Part shown: in pieces, positions 36,283 through 45,980 of the stretch | How the letters are laid out: the number at the start of each line of letters is the position of its first letter | Numbering within the stretch: position 1 is the stretch's first letter | Source of the DNA: Pigmentibacter sp. JX0631 | GTDB taxonomy: Bacteria > Bdellovibrionota_B > Oligoflexia > Silvanigrellales > Silvanigrellaceae | Reading direction: 5' to 3' | Assembly (NCBI RefSeq): GCF_029873255.1 | Contig: NZ_CP123622.1 | Location: 1,383,501 to 1,447,500 of the forward strand | DNA: 64,000 nucleotides | The notes under the pieces: generated by a model | The model's database searches: none | Seen by the model: the letters and a program-made list of their open reading frames with translations, nothing else | Told to the model about the DNA's origin: nothing | Translations under genes and position numbers: made by a program

Positions 36283-36894
36283 TTACGTTAAATTTTTAAC
36301 TCGCAATAAAAAATCATGCAAAATATTTCCAGTAGCTCCCCAAATATCTATTTCTCCAATTTCTTCTATTTTAATAGGATAATGCCATACTTTTCGAGTA
36401 AAATTCATGATAGCTCGTTCTTCTGTCCAACATTTTATTTGCAAAAGCTTTTCAATGCTTAAACATATTACATGACTGACTTCACTTTCGTTATGAATAA
36501 AATCTTGTTTATCCAAAAGCAAAGCACAAAATGGTTCTATATGATAACCAGAACGTGCAAAAGAATGATTTAATTTTATACTTGCCTTAATATCAGTCTT
36601 TTTAATACCAATTTCTTCATATGCTTCACGTAAAGCTGTATCTAAAGGACTTTCAAATGCATCTATCCTTCCACCAGGAAAAGAAACCTCACCTGCATGT
36701 TCTTTTAAGTGTGATGCGCGTATTGTGAAAACAAGTTGCCAATCACCAACTTTCACAAGGTCTTCGGTAAAATCTTTTTCTGGACATAATATAGGGAGCA
36801 AAATTGCAGATCTTCTTGCAAGATCTGGTACGTATTCATCCAGACCATTCATTTCTTCAAGTTTTTTAAATACTTTCAGTATTTTCTTTGTCAT
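36283..36894 (-). CDS. CoA pyrophosphatase-type Nudix hydrolase (NudL-like)
   Basis: The 203-aa protein shows LKEHAGEVSFPGG directly followed by the Nudix box GGRIDAFESPLDTALREAYEEIGI split as G-x5-E-x7-REAYEEIG, all residues canonical. The HAGEVSFPGG context is the mark of the NudL/CoAse subfamily, which splits CoA into 3',5'-ADP and phosphopantetheine. The start overlaps the stop of the upstream Rsm22-like gene (TAATG), and the genes mltG, rsm22-like and this one form a tight minus-strand unit. Confidence 0.85.
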   Translation of the reverse strand: MTKKILKVFKKLEEMNGLDEYVPDLARRSAILLPILCPEKDFTEDLVKVGDWQLVFTIRASHLKEHAGEVSFPGGRIDAFESPLDTALREAYEEIGIKKTDIKASIKLNHSFARSGYHIEPFCALLLDKQDFIHNESEVSHVICLSIEKLLQIKCWTEERAIMNFTRKVWHYPIKIEEIGEIDIWGATGNILHDFLLRVKNLT

Positions 36895-38129
36895 TAATTC
36901 CGTTCTTTTGCTCGCATATATAATTCACTATCCAGTTTAACTCTTCTTCCTCTACGATAAGGTTTTTGGGTTGGATCTGCAATAACAAAAGCAGATTCTA
37001 ATTCACCTTCCTTTGTGCAAAGCAAAATTTTGTTTAAGCCTCCTTCATACTCAACCATTTTTAAAAATTCTTCTTTTTCTCCCGAAACCAAATTATTTTT
37101 AAAGTATTCTATTTGCGGAGACTTAGCTTTAATTTCAATAGGAAATTCATCACTTATACTACGCGCAAAAAAAGTTTCAGCAGATTGCACAGAGTTTTTT
37201 TGGACAAAAAGATATGAAAAGTTTAATTCATGATGATCTAATTTGGAAAATTTATCTATCAATGCAATTGTTTTTGGAGTATTCCAAGAGTGTCGAAACC
37301 AACACCAATCTTTTCTTGTTGTTTCTGTGGAAAGAGGGCAGTTTTTTCTATGCGCGCAGGGAGAAATAATTTGCCCATCATTATTTGCAGAAATAAATTC
37401 ATTTCTTAAAGTACCTAGAGATTTAGCATGCTCTTCCTGCCCTGGCTCCATAACAAGAAGCAGTCCTCCATTATTTAATTTTGAATATAATGAATTCAAA
37501 GTTTTTGCTCGATGCTTTAATGGAATTTCATTAAACACATTAATTCCTAAAATAACATCACTATTTTTTGTTACTTTTTCAGGAGATGTTATATGTTCAA
37601 CTGAAACAACAACACTTTCAAAAAGAGATTTTGTTAATAGCTTTTTTCCAAAATCAACAATTTTATCCGATCTATCAATTGCATTAATATGTATTTTTTT
37701 AGGTAAAATTAACTTATGATTTATGGAAAAAATATATTCAAGTACACTTAAAATGCCTATCGTTCCGCTTAAAGGACCACAACCAAAATCAGTAATAACT
37801 AGTTCATCTTTTTCTACTAGAAATAAACTTTCAATTGCAAAAATATTTTCATCTCTGACTAGAGTAGAAAAAACTCTTTCAATATTTGGCAATAAAAAAG
37901 AAGCTATATAAGCTTGGAAGCCATCTCCAGTATTCATATAATGCTTATCGAGTTTACTTCTATCTTGATTAAATTGATTCCATAATGTTTGAACATGTGA
38001 AGCAATTCTTTGAGTAAGAGCTTTTTTTTCAGTATTATTATCAAATATTCCTAAATAATTTTCCCAATTATTCATGTAATTGGCAATATTTATAAAAAAT
38101 TTACTTTCTATCTCATAAAAATTTCGCAT
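36894..38129 (-). CDS. Rsm22/METTL17-like ribosomal small-subunit methyltransferase with a Cys cluster
   Basis: The 411-aa protein has a SAM-binding motif VITDFGCGPLSGTIG (111-125), then GINVFNEIP (about 195-203) and GGLLLVMEPG (221-230). A cysteine cluster follows, C258-x5-C264-x11-C276 (SPCAHRKNCPL, DWCWF), and a late Cys371. This CxxxxxC...WC layout and the C-terminal GRRVKLD segment are those of the Rsm22/METTL17 family, which assists assembly of the small ribosomal subunit. In the mitochondrial METTL17 the equivalent cysteines bind an Fe-S cluster, and the same is likely here. Bacterial members are poorly studied. The gene starts one base after mltG. Confidence 0.8.
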   Translation of the reverse strand: MRNFYEIESKFFINIANYMNNWENYLGIFDNNTEKKALTQRIASHVQTLWNQFNQDRSKLDKHYMNTGDGFQAYIASFLLPNIERVFSTLVRDENIFAIESLFLVEKDELVITDFGCGPLSGTIGILSVLEYIFSINHKLILPKKIHINAIDRSDKIVDFGKKLLTKSLFESVVVSVEHITSPEKVTKNSDVILGINVFNEIPLKHRAKTLNSLYSKLNNGGLLLVMEPGQEEHAKSLGTLRNEFISANNDGQIISPCAHRKNCPLSTETTRKDWCWFRHSWNTPKTIALIDKFSKLDHHELNFSYLFVQKNSVQSAETFFARSISDEFPIEIKAKSPQIEYFKNNLVSGEKEEFLKMVEYEGGLNKILLCTKEGELESAFVIADPTQKPYRRGRRVKLDSELYMRAKERN

Positions 38130-38130
38130 T

Positions 38131-39153
38131 CTAATTTTTTTCCTTACGTTTACTTTCTTTTAAAAACAGAACATAATTTTTAACAGCTTTATTGTGGTCA
38201 TTTAAGTTTTTACTAAAGACGTGAGTCCCATCCCCTTTAGCAACAAAATATAGATCGTTTGAAATAGGATTTAGTGTTGCTTTTAAACTTGCAAGACCAG
38301 GGCTTGCTATAGGTCCGGGCGGCAACCCGTAGTTAGTGTATGTATTATACGGGGTAGGAGTTAGCAAATCTTTTTTAGTAATATTTCCTTTGTATCTACT
38401 CCACATACCATATATTACCGTAGGATCTGCCTGTAATTTCATTTTAATCTTTATTCTATTGAAATACACTCCTGCAACCCTTTCTCGCTCAGAAGCAGCT
38501 GCTGTTTCTTTTTCAACTATGGAAGCTAATGTAATATATTCTAATGGTGAAAATCCTAACTTCCTTGCTTTTTCATACATATCGGGTGTTACATTTTTCT
38601 TAAATGCAGATAATATTCCCTTTATGACCTGTTTTGGAGGTAAATTTGGATCAAAAACATAAGTTTCAGGGAAAAGAAATCCCTCTAAATTCTGAATTGA
38701 ATAGTTTAAACTCAAAAATTGGATAAGTTCTTTTGAATTCATAAGCTCTAACCATTTTTTAACTGGTACTTTTGGAAAATCTTGTGTTAATTTTTCTGCA
38801 ACTTGATAAATATTTAAACCTTCAGGTATTGTTACCTTAATAGTTAAAATATCACCTTTTACTAATTTACTAATAACCTCTTCAGGCGTTACATCTTTCT
38901 CAAATCGATAAGTTCCAACTCTTAAATTTCCAGTCAACTGCATTATTCTTGCATAATCAACTAACAATTTAGGATATCTAATTACATGCAGTTTTTCTAA
39001 ATCAAATGCTAACTTGCTAAAATTAGTTCCATCTTGTAAGTAGTAATCTACAGCCTGTAAATTAGAGGGATTTGGTGTTTTATACCAATAAAATATTCCT
39101 GTTATAATAATGCTAAATATTATAAATAATGAAACAAATATTTTTTTACTCAT
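38131..39153 (-). CDS. mltG: Endolytic murein transglycosylase MltG
   Basis: The 340-aa protein has an N-terminal membrane helix (about 5-24), a LysM-like region (about 35-120, IPEGLNIYQVAEKL) and the YceG/MltG catalytic domain. Visible motifs are NLEGFLFPETY, LASIVEKETAA with catalytic Glu214, ERERVAGVYFNRI, LQADPTVIYG, PYNTYTNYGLPPGPIASPG and FVAKGDGTHVFS. MltG cuts nascent glycan strands and sets their length. All family motifs are intact and the length is normal. The rsm22-like gene follows with a one-base gap. Confidence 0.95.
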   Translation of the reverse strand: MSKKIFVSLFIIFSIIITGIFYWYKTPNPSNLQAVDYYLQDGTNFSKLAFDLEKLHVIRYPKLLVDYARIMQLTGNLRVGTYRFEKDVTPEEVISKLVKGDILTIKVTIPEGLNIYQVAEKLTQDFPKVPVKKWLELMNSKELIQFLSLNYSIQNLEGFLFPETYVFDPNLPPKQVIKGILSAFKKNVTPDMYEKARKLGFSPLEYITLASIVEKETAAASERERVAGVYFNRIKIKMKLQADPTVIYGMWSRYKGNITKKDLLTPTPYNTYTNYGLPPGPIASPGLASLKATLNPISNDLYFVAKGDGTHVFSKNLNDHNKAVKNYVLFLKESKRKEKN

Positions 39154-39195
39154 TTTACAATTCCCATAATTTCAACCTAATATTTACTTTCTTTT

Positions 39196-40638
39196 TTACA
39201 ATTCCCACAATTTAAGACCAATATTTCTTCTAACTTCATTTATATTTGGCGCTAATCTAATTGCATTAATATCCCAAATTTTTTTATACATTCCAAAATA
39301 CTGGGTGTTTAAATCAAAAAACTCTTGACTACTTATTTGCTCAATTTTATCTTTTTCTTTTATAAATATTATATTTGTGTTCGATAAGTAATCAGTAAAA
39401 GAATAAATTCTTGGACAACTATCTACACCAAATTTCGTACGACTTGCTAATCTATTCGTTAAAATAATTTGTTGGCTATTTTTATTGCTCGCTAAATTCT
39501 TTGTAGAAAACCAAAGTGATGTACCTGAATAACCTAAATGCCCATAGATATATTCCCTATCTTTAGGCCAATTTAAAATACCACATGTTGAATCTTTGCT
39601 TGTTGGAGTATCTAATCCATAAACAAACCTTACATTTTTATCATGAATGTATCCTATGTTTTCTAAATAATTTTTCTGGTAATGAGCTAATTCTTCAGTC
39701 GCTAGTTTTACATCGGAAATTGTTCCAAAATATCCAGAATGTCCAGAAACAATATTTGTATTTGTTGAAAAAGAAGAAAGTATATTAGCATTAGTGTCAC
39801 TAACATTCCCAAATAAATTAGTCTCAGTTCCCGCAAAATTGTCTTTATAAGCAGAAATATACGGATAAAATGGGATACTCTTTTTAGTTTCATTTGGCGT
39901 TAAGGAAGCATGAAAAAATTTTGTTTTAACTTTCTCATTTAATTCATTTAAAATTTCTATCCAAGAAGATTCCCGCATAAAAAAAGATTCAATAAGTCTT
40001 GATAAAATATAGTAATTTATATCAGAATAGACGAATTCTGAAAATTGTTCATTTTTAAAATATTTTAAACATGTATTGTTTAAATTTTCCTTAACAATAT
40101 TTGAATAATTTTTTTCGTTATGATCAAGTATTGTTTGATATATTTCTTTATCATTAGAAATATAAGTATTTTTATGTTGCCATTTTCCTATTCCCATCCA
40201 AAACCAATTTTTAGCCCCTGAATAGTGAGAAAGAAAAGAATTTAAATTAAAATTATTATCATTTCTTAAAATAAATTCTATTAAACAATCATTTTCATTA
40301 ATAGTATTTTTCGGTAAGAAAATATCGTTTAAAGGAGTTGATATTATCTTTAAAAAATCACTTTTAAATTTCATTCGCAAATATAAATTTAAAAATAAAG
40401 GTTTTGTCAAGCTTGAAATATCAAAATAAGGATGAATTAAGGGAGTATTTAATTGATAAAAATTATTTTTAGAAATACAACATTCATCTATCCAAAAGGC
40501 AGAAAAAGCGTACTTATTATTTGCAATTGACCAAGCACTAAAATCACCTTTTTCACATTGATTTTCTAAGCTTTCTATGCAAGAAATAAGTTCATTAGGA
40601 ATATGTGTTTGTAAATATTTTTGGATTGGAAAATTCAT
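39196..40638 (-). CDS. Beta-lactamase-fold serine hydrolase (class C/EstB-like)
   Basis: The 480-aa protein has the three active-site elements of serine beta-lactamase-type hydrolases: SxxK in DISSLTKPL (Ser76, Lys79), a Tyr motif FVYSDINYYILSRLIE (Y-S-D instead of Y-x-N) and a third motif YGHLGYSGTSLW (H-x-G). This points to an esterase, D-peptidase or transpeptidase-like activity rather than antibiotic resistance as such. No signal peptide is visible, so it would act in the cytoplasm unless the start is wrong. It lies just upstream of mltG on the same strand and is divergent from nadC, with only 60 bases between the two starts. Confidence 0.75.
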   Translation of the reverse strand: MNFPIQKYLQTHIPNELISCIESLENQCEKGDFSAWSIANNKYAFSAFWIDECCISKNNFYQLNTPLIHPYFDISSLTKPLFLNLYLRMKFKSDFLKIISTPLNDIFLPKNTINENDCLIEFILRNDNNFNLNSFLSHYSGAKNWFWMGIGKWQHKNTYISNDKEIYQTILDHNEKNYSNIVKENLNNTCLKYFKNEQFSEFVYSDINYYILSRLIESFFMRESSWIEILNELNEKVKTKFFHASLTPNETKKSIPFYPYISAYKDNFAGTETNLFGNVSDTNANILSSFSTNTNIVSGHSGYFGTISDVKLATEELAHYQKNYLENIGYIHDKNVRFVYGLDTPTSKDSTCGILNWPKDREYIYGHLGYSGTSLWFSTKNLASNKNSQQIILTNRLASRTKFGVDSCPRIYSFTDYLSNTNIIFIKEKDKIEQISSQEFFDLNTQYFGMYKKIWDINAIRLAPNINEVRRNIGLKLWEL

Positions 40639-40698
40639 GATATGACTACCCTGCCTTGTCTGTCCAGGGCATTTAAATACACTATTATAAGGTGCAAT

Positions 40699-41658
40699 AT
40701 GGAATTATTCACTAAAGTAAAACCTCACTGTCCTTTTTTAATGCCTGAAACAGAAGTTAACCAGACAAACTTCAATAATTTTTGCAACTTAAATCTTGGA
40801 GTAGCCCCAAATAGAGTCACCAAAGATATTTTACTATGGCTTGATGAAGACCATGGTGCAGGCGACCCTACCTTATTTGCCGCTCAGGCCAAAAATCAAA
40901 CTGCCAATTTTTATATTGTTGCAAAACAAGATTTTATCTTAACAGGATTACCTGTGATGTGCGAAACATTCCGCCTTGCATCCGGTGGTGAATTAAAATT
41001 ATTCTCTGATTTCAAAGAGGGAGACCAAATTAAAAAAGGAGATGTTCTTCTTGGGGGTAAAGGAAATGCAGCTGCTATTTTATTAGGCGAACGAGTGGCT
41101 CTAAATTTATGCGCAAAATTATCAGGAATAACAACTAAAACAAGCTCTATTTTAACTGAGATTAGAAAATATTCTCCATCTATTTATTTATTAGAAACGA
41201 GAAAAACAACTCCAGGTCTTAGAATTTATGAAAAATATGCTACAAGAAATGGTGGCGCTCGGAATCATCGCCATGGCTTAGATTCTGGTTCAATGTTAAA
41301 AGAAAACCATTTAAGATACTTTGGCTCTATAGAGTATGCTTTAGATTGCGTATCCAATAAAACTCCTGTACTCAATAAAATAGAAATTGAAGTAACAAAT
41401 TTAGTAGAATTTAGAGCTGCATTAAATAAAGGTGCTGATGTAATTATGCTTGATAATTTCAGCTTAGAAGATGTTCATCAAGCAGTAAAAGAAAGAAATA
41501 ATTTTAATAAAAATACAAAACTTGAATTAAGTGGGAATTTAGATGAAAAAAATATAAAGCAAATATCCTCTTCAGGAGTTGATTATTTAAGCATGGGTGC
41601 ATTGATCCATAAAGCAATTTGGATTGATATTAGCTTACAGTTATATATGCAGGACTAG
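40699..41658 (+). CDS. nadC: Nicotinate-nucleotide pyrophosphorylase (quinolinate phosphoribosyltransferase) NadC
   Basis: I start the gene at the ATG at 40699, which has AAGGTG (40690-40694 region) upstream and gives a normal N-terminus. The frame is open further upstream but that part resembles no NadC. The 319-aa enzyme converts quinolinate and PRPP to nicotinate mononucleotide in NAD synthesis. Motifs include EDHGAGDPT, GERVALNLCAKLSGI, LLETRKTTPGLR, KYATRNGGARNHRHGL and EIEVTNLVE. It is followed 12 bases later by the triple-fusion gene that contains another cofactor enzyme (pantothenate kinase). Confidence 0.95.
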   Translation: MELFTKVKPHCPFLMPETEVNQTNFNNFCNLNLGVAPNRVTKDILLWLDEDHGAGDPTLFAAQAKNQTANFYIVAKQDFILTGLPVMCETFRLASGGELKLFSDFKEGDQIKKGDVLLGGKGNAAAILLGERVALNLCAKLSGITTKTSSILTEIRKYSPSIYLLETRKTTPGLRIYEKYATRNGGARNHRHGLDSGSMLKENHLRYFGSIEYALDCVSNKTPVLNKIEIEVTNLVEFRAALNKGADVIMLDNFSLEDVHQAVKERNNFNKNTKLELSGNLDEKNIKQISSSGVDYLSMGALIHKAIWIDISLQLYMQD

Positions 41659-41670
41659 TTTGGATCTCAA

Positions 41671-44600
41671 ATGAATACAAAAGATTTTTATACAATTTAC
41701 ACTGAATACACTCCCTCTACAATGGATTTAGCCAAGCATTACAAAAATAGCCATGACAATAATAATATTATTGCGGTTGTAACTCGAAATCAAACTTTTG
41801 GTAGAGGTAGGGGAGGTTCCGTTTGGCAACAAGCCGATTTATCTATCTTGGATAATCAATCTACCGCAGAATTAAAATATTATTCTGATTTAACAGATAT
41901 AATGGCTTCATCATTAGACTTTTTACCATTAACCCTCATCGTTCCTGCTTCAAGAGTAAAAGTTCCATTTGAATGGATAACCGCACTTGTTTCATGCGCT
42001 CTTTTAGATGCCCTGACAACAACAGGAAATTTTATTAAATCAACTATTCATGGGCTTCCTTTTGCAAGTAACTCTATTTTATGTATTAAATGGCCGAATG
42101 ATTTAATTTTTTTCAATAAAAATATCAGCAATACTGAATATAAAAAAGTTAGTGGCATTCTTTGTGAAACCAGTTCACAAAGTGGAAAAATTGGAGATAT
42201 TTTTATTGGAATAGGATTAAATTTTTTTTCCAAACCTGATCTTGATAAAGCGATCTCATTTTGGGAAAGTATATTTAGCAATGAACTAAATAAAAATGAA
42301 AGAAGAGAACTTAATAAGTTACTTAAAGATCTTGATTTTAAAAAAGCTATTGTTACAAAATTTTGTGACAATTTTAAAAAAGAATTCATTGATCTTCTTT
42401 TCTCTGAAAGAAATTCTTCTCAAATTAAATCGATAGTTCAATCCAGATCAATCCCACATGGAACTTTCATCTCTGTTGATAAAGGAACTAGAAAGGGTGA
42501 ATTTATTGGTTTAGATGATAACGGAGGTTTACTTTTATCTGGGAACAGAAACTCTATTTTGTCTGGAAATATATCTATCGAGAATCCTGTTAATATAAAG
42601 ACGAAGTCAAGTCTTAATATAGAGCTAAAAAGCGCCCCCGTTTTTGCAATTGATTTTGGAAACACAACTATTCATACAACTTACCAAGCCACAAATTCAA
42701 AATTATATCATGCAAATATCTCTTATGAAACTATTGCTTCTGAAAATGGAACTATTTTAAGAGATTCTTTCAAACCACTGGTTGAAGGATTATTAGCCGA
42801 TCGTAAAGAAAAAATTGAACTTATCTATACAACAGTAAATACAGCTGAAAAAACTAAAAATTCAATTCAAAAAATCAAAGATTACTTTAAATCTCTTTTT
42901 CCAGAAATTATATTTAATGAAATTAAATTAACTGAGCAAGATATTTTTAGTTGCATAAATATTTCAGGTAATTTTGAAATAAGTAGACTAGGCGCAGATA
43001 GAGCTCTGAAATTTTTGTTTGCCGCTAATGAGGCAAAAAAACAAAACATCAATGTTTTAACTTTTTCTTTCGGTACAGCAGTAACTTGTGAAGGTGTTAG
43101 TTCTAAATTAGGCATCTTAGAAAATTTTGTTTTTCCAGGTATCCAAATGGCTTTAAATGCTATTAATCATTTTACAGCTCTTGTTCCTTTATTTAAAGCA
43201 AACCCTGAATTGTTTCAAGCAAATAATTCTCTTTGGAATCAAGAGATTTATGTTCAAAGGGGAGTATTTCTATCAACTGCGGCTAGCGTAATAGCTACTA
43301 TTGAAATGCACCAACCATGTAAGTGTTATTTTAGCGGTGGAAATTCCGATTCCGTTTTAAAAATAATAGAGTTAATGTACCCAAATAAAAATTATAACAT
43401 CGAAATATTACCAAATATTGAAACAGAGGTAATAATAAAAAATAAAGACAATATACTAAAGAAACAAAAAGAATTTGAGCTTCAAAAAAAACATTTAATT
43501 AATGAAAATATTTTAAAAATAAAAAATATTATTGAAGAAAAAAAATCTATTAATTTGCAAGAGCAATTTAAAGATAAAAGCATTTCTGACATAGCAAAAA
43601 CAATGCTAAAAGCTCGAGATCCTAAATCTATAATTAGAACTGCAGAACTTAATGACAATGATTTTAGAAAAATAGGCACTCATATTGAAGGACTACAATC
43701 CGAAGAGAGATTGGATTCCTATATGGCAAATAAATTTCAATTTCATAATAGAGAAACTTGGCGAGAGCGCATAGAAAAAGGCGAAGTAAAAATTGAACAT
43801 GGTGCTCATAACAAAAACAGAGAAAAAATACATTTAAATAAAGTCAAGCCTACGTATAAAATAAAAAATTTTGATCAAGTATGGCTCTTCCACCCGCCAG
43901 AATACGAACCCGATATTATAGAAAACATTGATGTAATTTACGATAATGGAGACGTGTGTGTGTTTTCCAAACCACCGAATATGGTAATACATGCAGCTGG
44001 TATTTATGGGAAAAATACATTTGTAAATATTGCTCAAAAAATGGGTTATGGTGATTGTGCAGCAGTTCACAGAATAGATAGAGAAACTAGTGGAATACTA
44101 GCTTGCGCTAGAAAATCAGAAACTCGCAATATTATTTCTGAAGCTTTCCGCCAAGGTAAAGTTGATAAAATGTATATTGCAGTTACTAAAGGTGAAAATG
44201 ATTTACCTGAAAAGTTTCGCGTTACTTTACCTATTGGTGAACCAGAGCAATCTTTAATTCGCTTAAAACTCTGGATAAATGGTAAATCAAGTCAGAACGC
44301 TGAAACATGGTTCGCAAAATTATCCCAGCACGAAGATTATACTCTTTATGCATGTTTGCCTCAAACAGGAAGAACCAATCAAATCCGCATTCATTTAGCA
44401 GCTATTGGTCAATGGATCGTAGGAGATAAAATGTATCATCCTAACGAACAAGTTTTTTTAGAGTTTTATGAAAAAGGTTATACCGATTGGGTGCATGAAC
44501 AAACATTATTTCCAAGACACATGCTGCATAATACTGCTATAAATATTGCAGGCGAAAGTAACATATCTACTTCACTAGAGCAGCCTATTGTTTGTGAATT

Positions 44601-44766
44601 GTCAGAAGATATGTTGAACTTTGATATTGTTAAAAAATTATTAGAACGAGCAAAAATACCGATTAACAAAATTGAACAACGTAGCTTTTTTAAAAATATA
44701 TTCATTCAACTTAACAAAGTAAACTTTCAAAATTTTCCAGAAATATCTGAGGGAGGTTATTTATAA
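41671..44766 (+). CDS. Triple fusion: biotin-protein ligase (BirA) - type III pantothenate kinase (CoaX) - RluA-type pseudouridine synthase
   Basis: One uninterrupted 1031-codon frame joins three enzymes. Residues 1 to about 290 are a biotin-protein ligase with GRGRGG (44-49), KWPND (140-144), SGILCE and GIGLNF. No N-terminal DNA-binding domain is present. Residues about 322-600 are a type III pantothenate kinase with FAIDFGNTT (Asp328), GADRALK (441-447) and LTFSFGTAVT. A charged helical linker (about 600-690) follows. Residues about 690-985 are an RluA-family synthase with an S4-like start (ERLDSYMANKF) and the catalytic HRIDRETSG (800-808, Asp803), then LPQTGRTNQIRIHLA. BirA-CoaX fusions are known in some bacteria, but I know of none with RluA attached. 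The gene is followed by an overlapping PLP-enzyme gene. Confidence 0.88.
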   Translation: MNTKDFYTIYTEYTPSTMDLAKHYKNSHDNNNIIAVVTRNQTFGRGRGGSVWQQADLSILDNQSTAELKYYSDLTDIMASSLDFLPLTLIVPASRVKVPFEWITALVSCALLDALTTTGNFIKSTIHGLPFASNSILCIKWPNDLIFFNKNISNTEYKKVSGILCETSSQSGKIGDIFIGIGLNFFSKPDLDKAISFWESIFSNELNKNERRELNKLLKDLDFKKAIVTKFCDNFKKEFIDLLFSERNSSQIKSIVQSRSIPHGTFISVDKGTRKGEFIGLDDNGGLLLSGNRNSILSGNISIENPVNIKTKSSLNIELKSAPVFAIDFGNTTIHTTYQATNSKLYHANISYETIASENGTILRDSFKPLVEGLLADRKEKIELIYTTVNTAEKTKNSIQKIKDYFKSLFPEIIFNEIKLTEQDIFSCINISGNFEISRLGADRALKFLFAANEAKKQNINVLTFSFGTAVTCEGVSSKLGILENFVFPGIQMALNAINHFTALVPLFKANPELFQANNSLWNQEIYVQRGVFLSTAASVIATIEMHQPCKCYFSGGNSDSVLKIIELMYPNKNYNIEILPNIETEVIIKNKDNILKKQKEFELQKKHLINENILKIKNIIEEKKSINLQEQFKDKSISDIAKTMLKARDPKSIIRTAELNDNDFRKIGTHIEGLQSEERLDSYMANKFQFHNRETWRERIEKGEVKIEHGAHNKNREKIHLNKVKPTYKIKNFDQVWLFHPPEYEPDIIENIDVIYDNGDVCVFSKPPNMVIHAAGIYGKNTFVNIAQKMGYGDCAAVHRIDRETSGILACARKSETRNIISEAFRQGKVDKMYIAVTKGENDLPEKFRVTLPIGEPEQSLIRLKLWINGKSSQNAETWFAKLSQHEDYTLYACLPQTGRTNQIRIHLAAIGQWIVGDKMYHPNEQVFLEFYEKGYTDWVHEQTLFPRHMLHNTAINIAGESNISTSLEQPIVCELSEDMLNFDIVKKLLERAKIPINKIEQRSFFKNIFIQLNKVNFQNFPEISEGGYL

Positions 44767-45917
44767 TGAAAAATTTAAGCCATATTGATACTGTTTGTGT
44801 CCATGCTGGAGCCTCACCTGATGAATTAACAGGGGCAATAATGCCTCCTATTTTTCAAACTTCTACATATGTTCAACCTAGCCCTGGAAATCCTAAAATA
44901 TATGATTATTCAAGAGGTGGTAATCCAACAAGAACAGCACTTGAAGAAGCATTAGCCGCTCTTGAGAAAACGAACTATTCTGTTTCTTTTTCTTCTGGCC
45001 TAGCTGCTGTAGGAGCTATAGCTCAACTTCTTAATCCAAATGATCATGTAATTGTTTGTGATGATGTTTATGGAGGAACTGGTAGACTTTTCCGTAAACT
45101 ATTTGCAAAATATGAAATTATTTTTGAATTTATTGACATGACGGATTTTAAAAAAGTTGAAAACTCAATAAGAAGTAACACTAAATTAATTTGGATAGAA
45201 ACTCCTACTAACCCATTATTAAAGTTAATTGATATCGAAAAAATTGCCTCGTTAGCAAAAAAACATAATGCTCTGACAGTTGTTGATAATACTTTTTCTT
45301 CCCCAATTTTTCAAAATCCCATTGAGTTGGGAGCTGATATAATTTTACATAGTACAACAAAATATATTGGTGGACATAGCGACATGGTAGGTGGATGTTT
45401 AATGTTAAATGATAAATCCCTTGCTGACCAATTAAAATTTATTCAATTTGCTGGAGGAAGTGTTAACTCTCCTTTTGAAGCATTTTTATTGCATAGAAGT
45501 ATAAAAACCCTTTCGTTGAGAATGAAAAAACATAATGAAAATGCAATTCAAATTGCAAAAGAAATGGAAAAAATCCCCTTATTTTCGGAAGTCATATTTC
45601 CTGGTCTAGAATCTCACCCTCAACATTCTTTGGCAAAAAAGCAAATGAGAGGTTATTCTGGAATGATTTCAGCAAGAATAAACGGCGATTTTGAGAAATT
45701 AAAATTGTTTCTTTCCAAATTAAAATATTTTTCACTGGCTGAAAGCCTAGGCGGCGTTGAATCTCTTGTAAATCATCCTGAAACAATGACACATGCTAGC
45801 GTCCCTGCAGATCATCGAAAGATTTTAGGGATTACTGCTAATTTGCTTAGATTCTCTGTAGGGATTGAAGATTCTCAAGATCTCATCGAAGATATTAAAA
45901 ATGCAGCAAAAATTTGA
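44766..45917 (+). CDS. Cys/Met-metabolism PLP enzyme (cystathionine gamma-synthase/lyase type)
   Basis: The 383-aa protein overlaps the preceding stop by one base. It has the family motifs YDYSRGGNPTRTALEEALAALE (Tyr48, Arg50; split here for length), VSFSSGLAAVGAI, VVDNTFSSPIFQNP and the PLP lysine in ILHSTTKYIGGHSD (Lys199), then RGYSGMISARI and SLGGVESLVNHPETMTHAS. This is a gamma-subfamily transsulfuration enzyme. MetB (gamma-synthase), MetC-like and gamma-lyase members cannot be told apart safely by eye, and the SLGGVESL motif fits both MetB and the lyase. Confidence 0.88.
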   Translation: MKNLSHIDTVCVHAGASPDELTGAIMPPIFQTSTYVQPSPGNPKIYDYSRGGNPTRTALEEALAALEKTNYSVSFSSGLAAVGAIAQLLNPNDHVIVCDDVYGGTGRLFRKLFAKYEIIFEFIDMTDFKKVENSIRSNTKLIWIETPTNPLLKLIDIEKIASLAKKHNALTVVDNTFSSPIFQNPIELGADIILHSTTKYIGGHSDMVGGCLMLNDKSLADQLKFIQFAGGSVNSPFEAFLLHRSIKTLSLRMKKHNENAIQIAKEMEKIPLFSEVIFPGLESHPQHSLAKKQMRGYSGMISARINGDFEKLKLFLSKLKYFSLAESLGGVESLVNHPETMTHASVPADHRKILGITANLLRFSVGIEDSQDLIEDIKNAAKI

Positions 45918-45980
45918 CTAATAATTCTTTTCTTCTGGTCTTTTTGTCTTAATCCGATAGTTGACTAGGAGGAATAGATT

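Noticed and set aside
37243..37719. A 158-codon open frame on the plus strand opposite the Rsm22-like gene
   Set aside because: It lies wholly antisense to a gene with clear family motifs, has no ribosome site, and its product has the odd composition of an antisense shadow.
39196..40638. Annotation as an antibiotic-resistance beta-lactamase
   Set aside because: The Y-S-D motif, missing signal peptide and 480-residue length fit a general serine hydrolase of the fold better than a secreted beta-lactamase.
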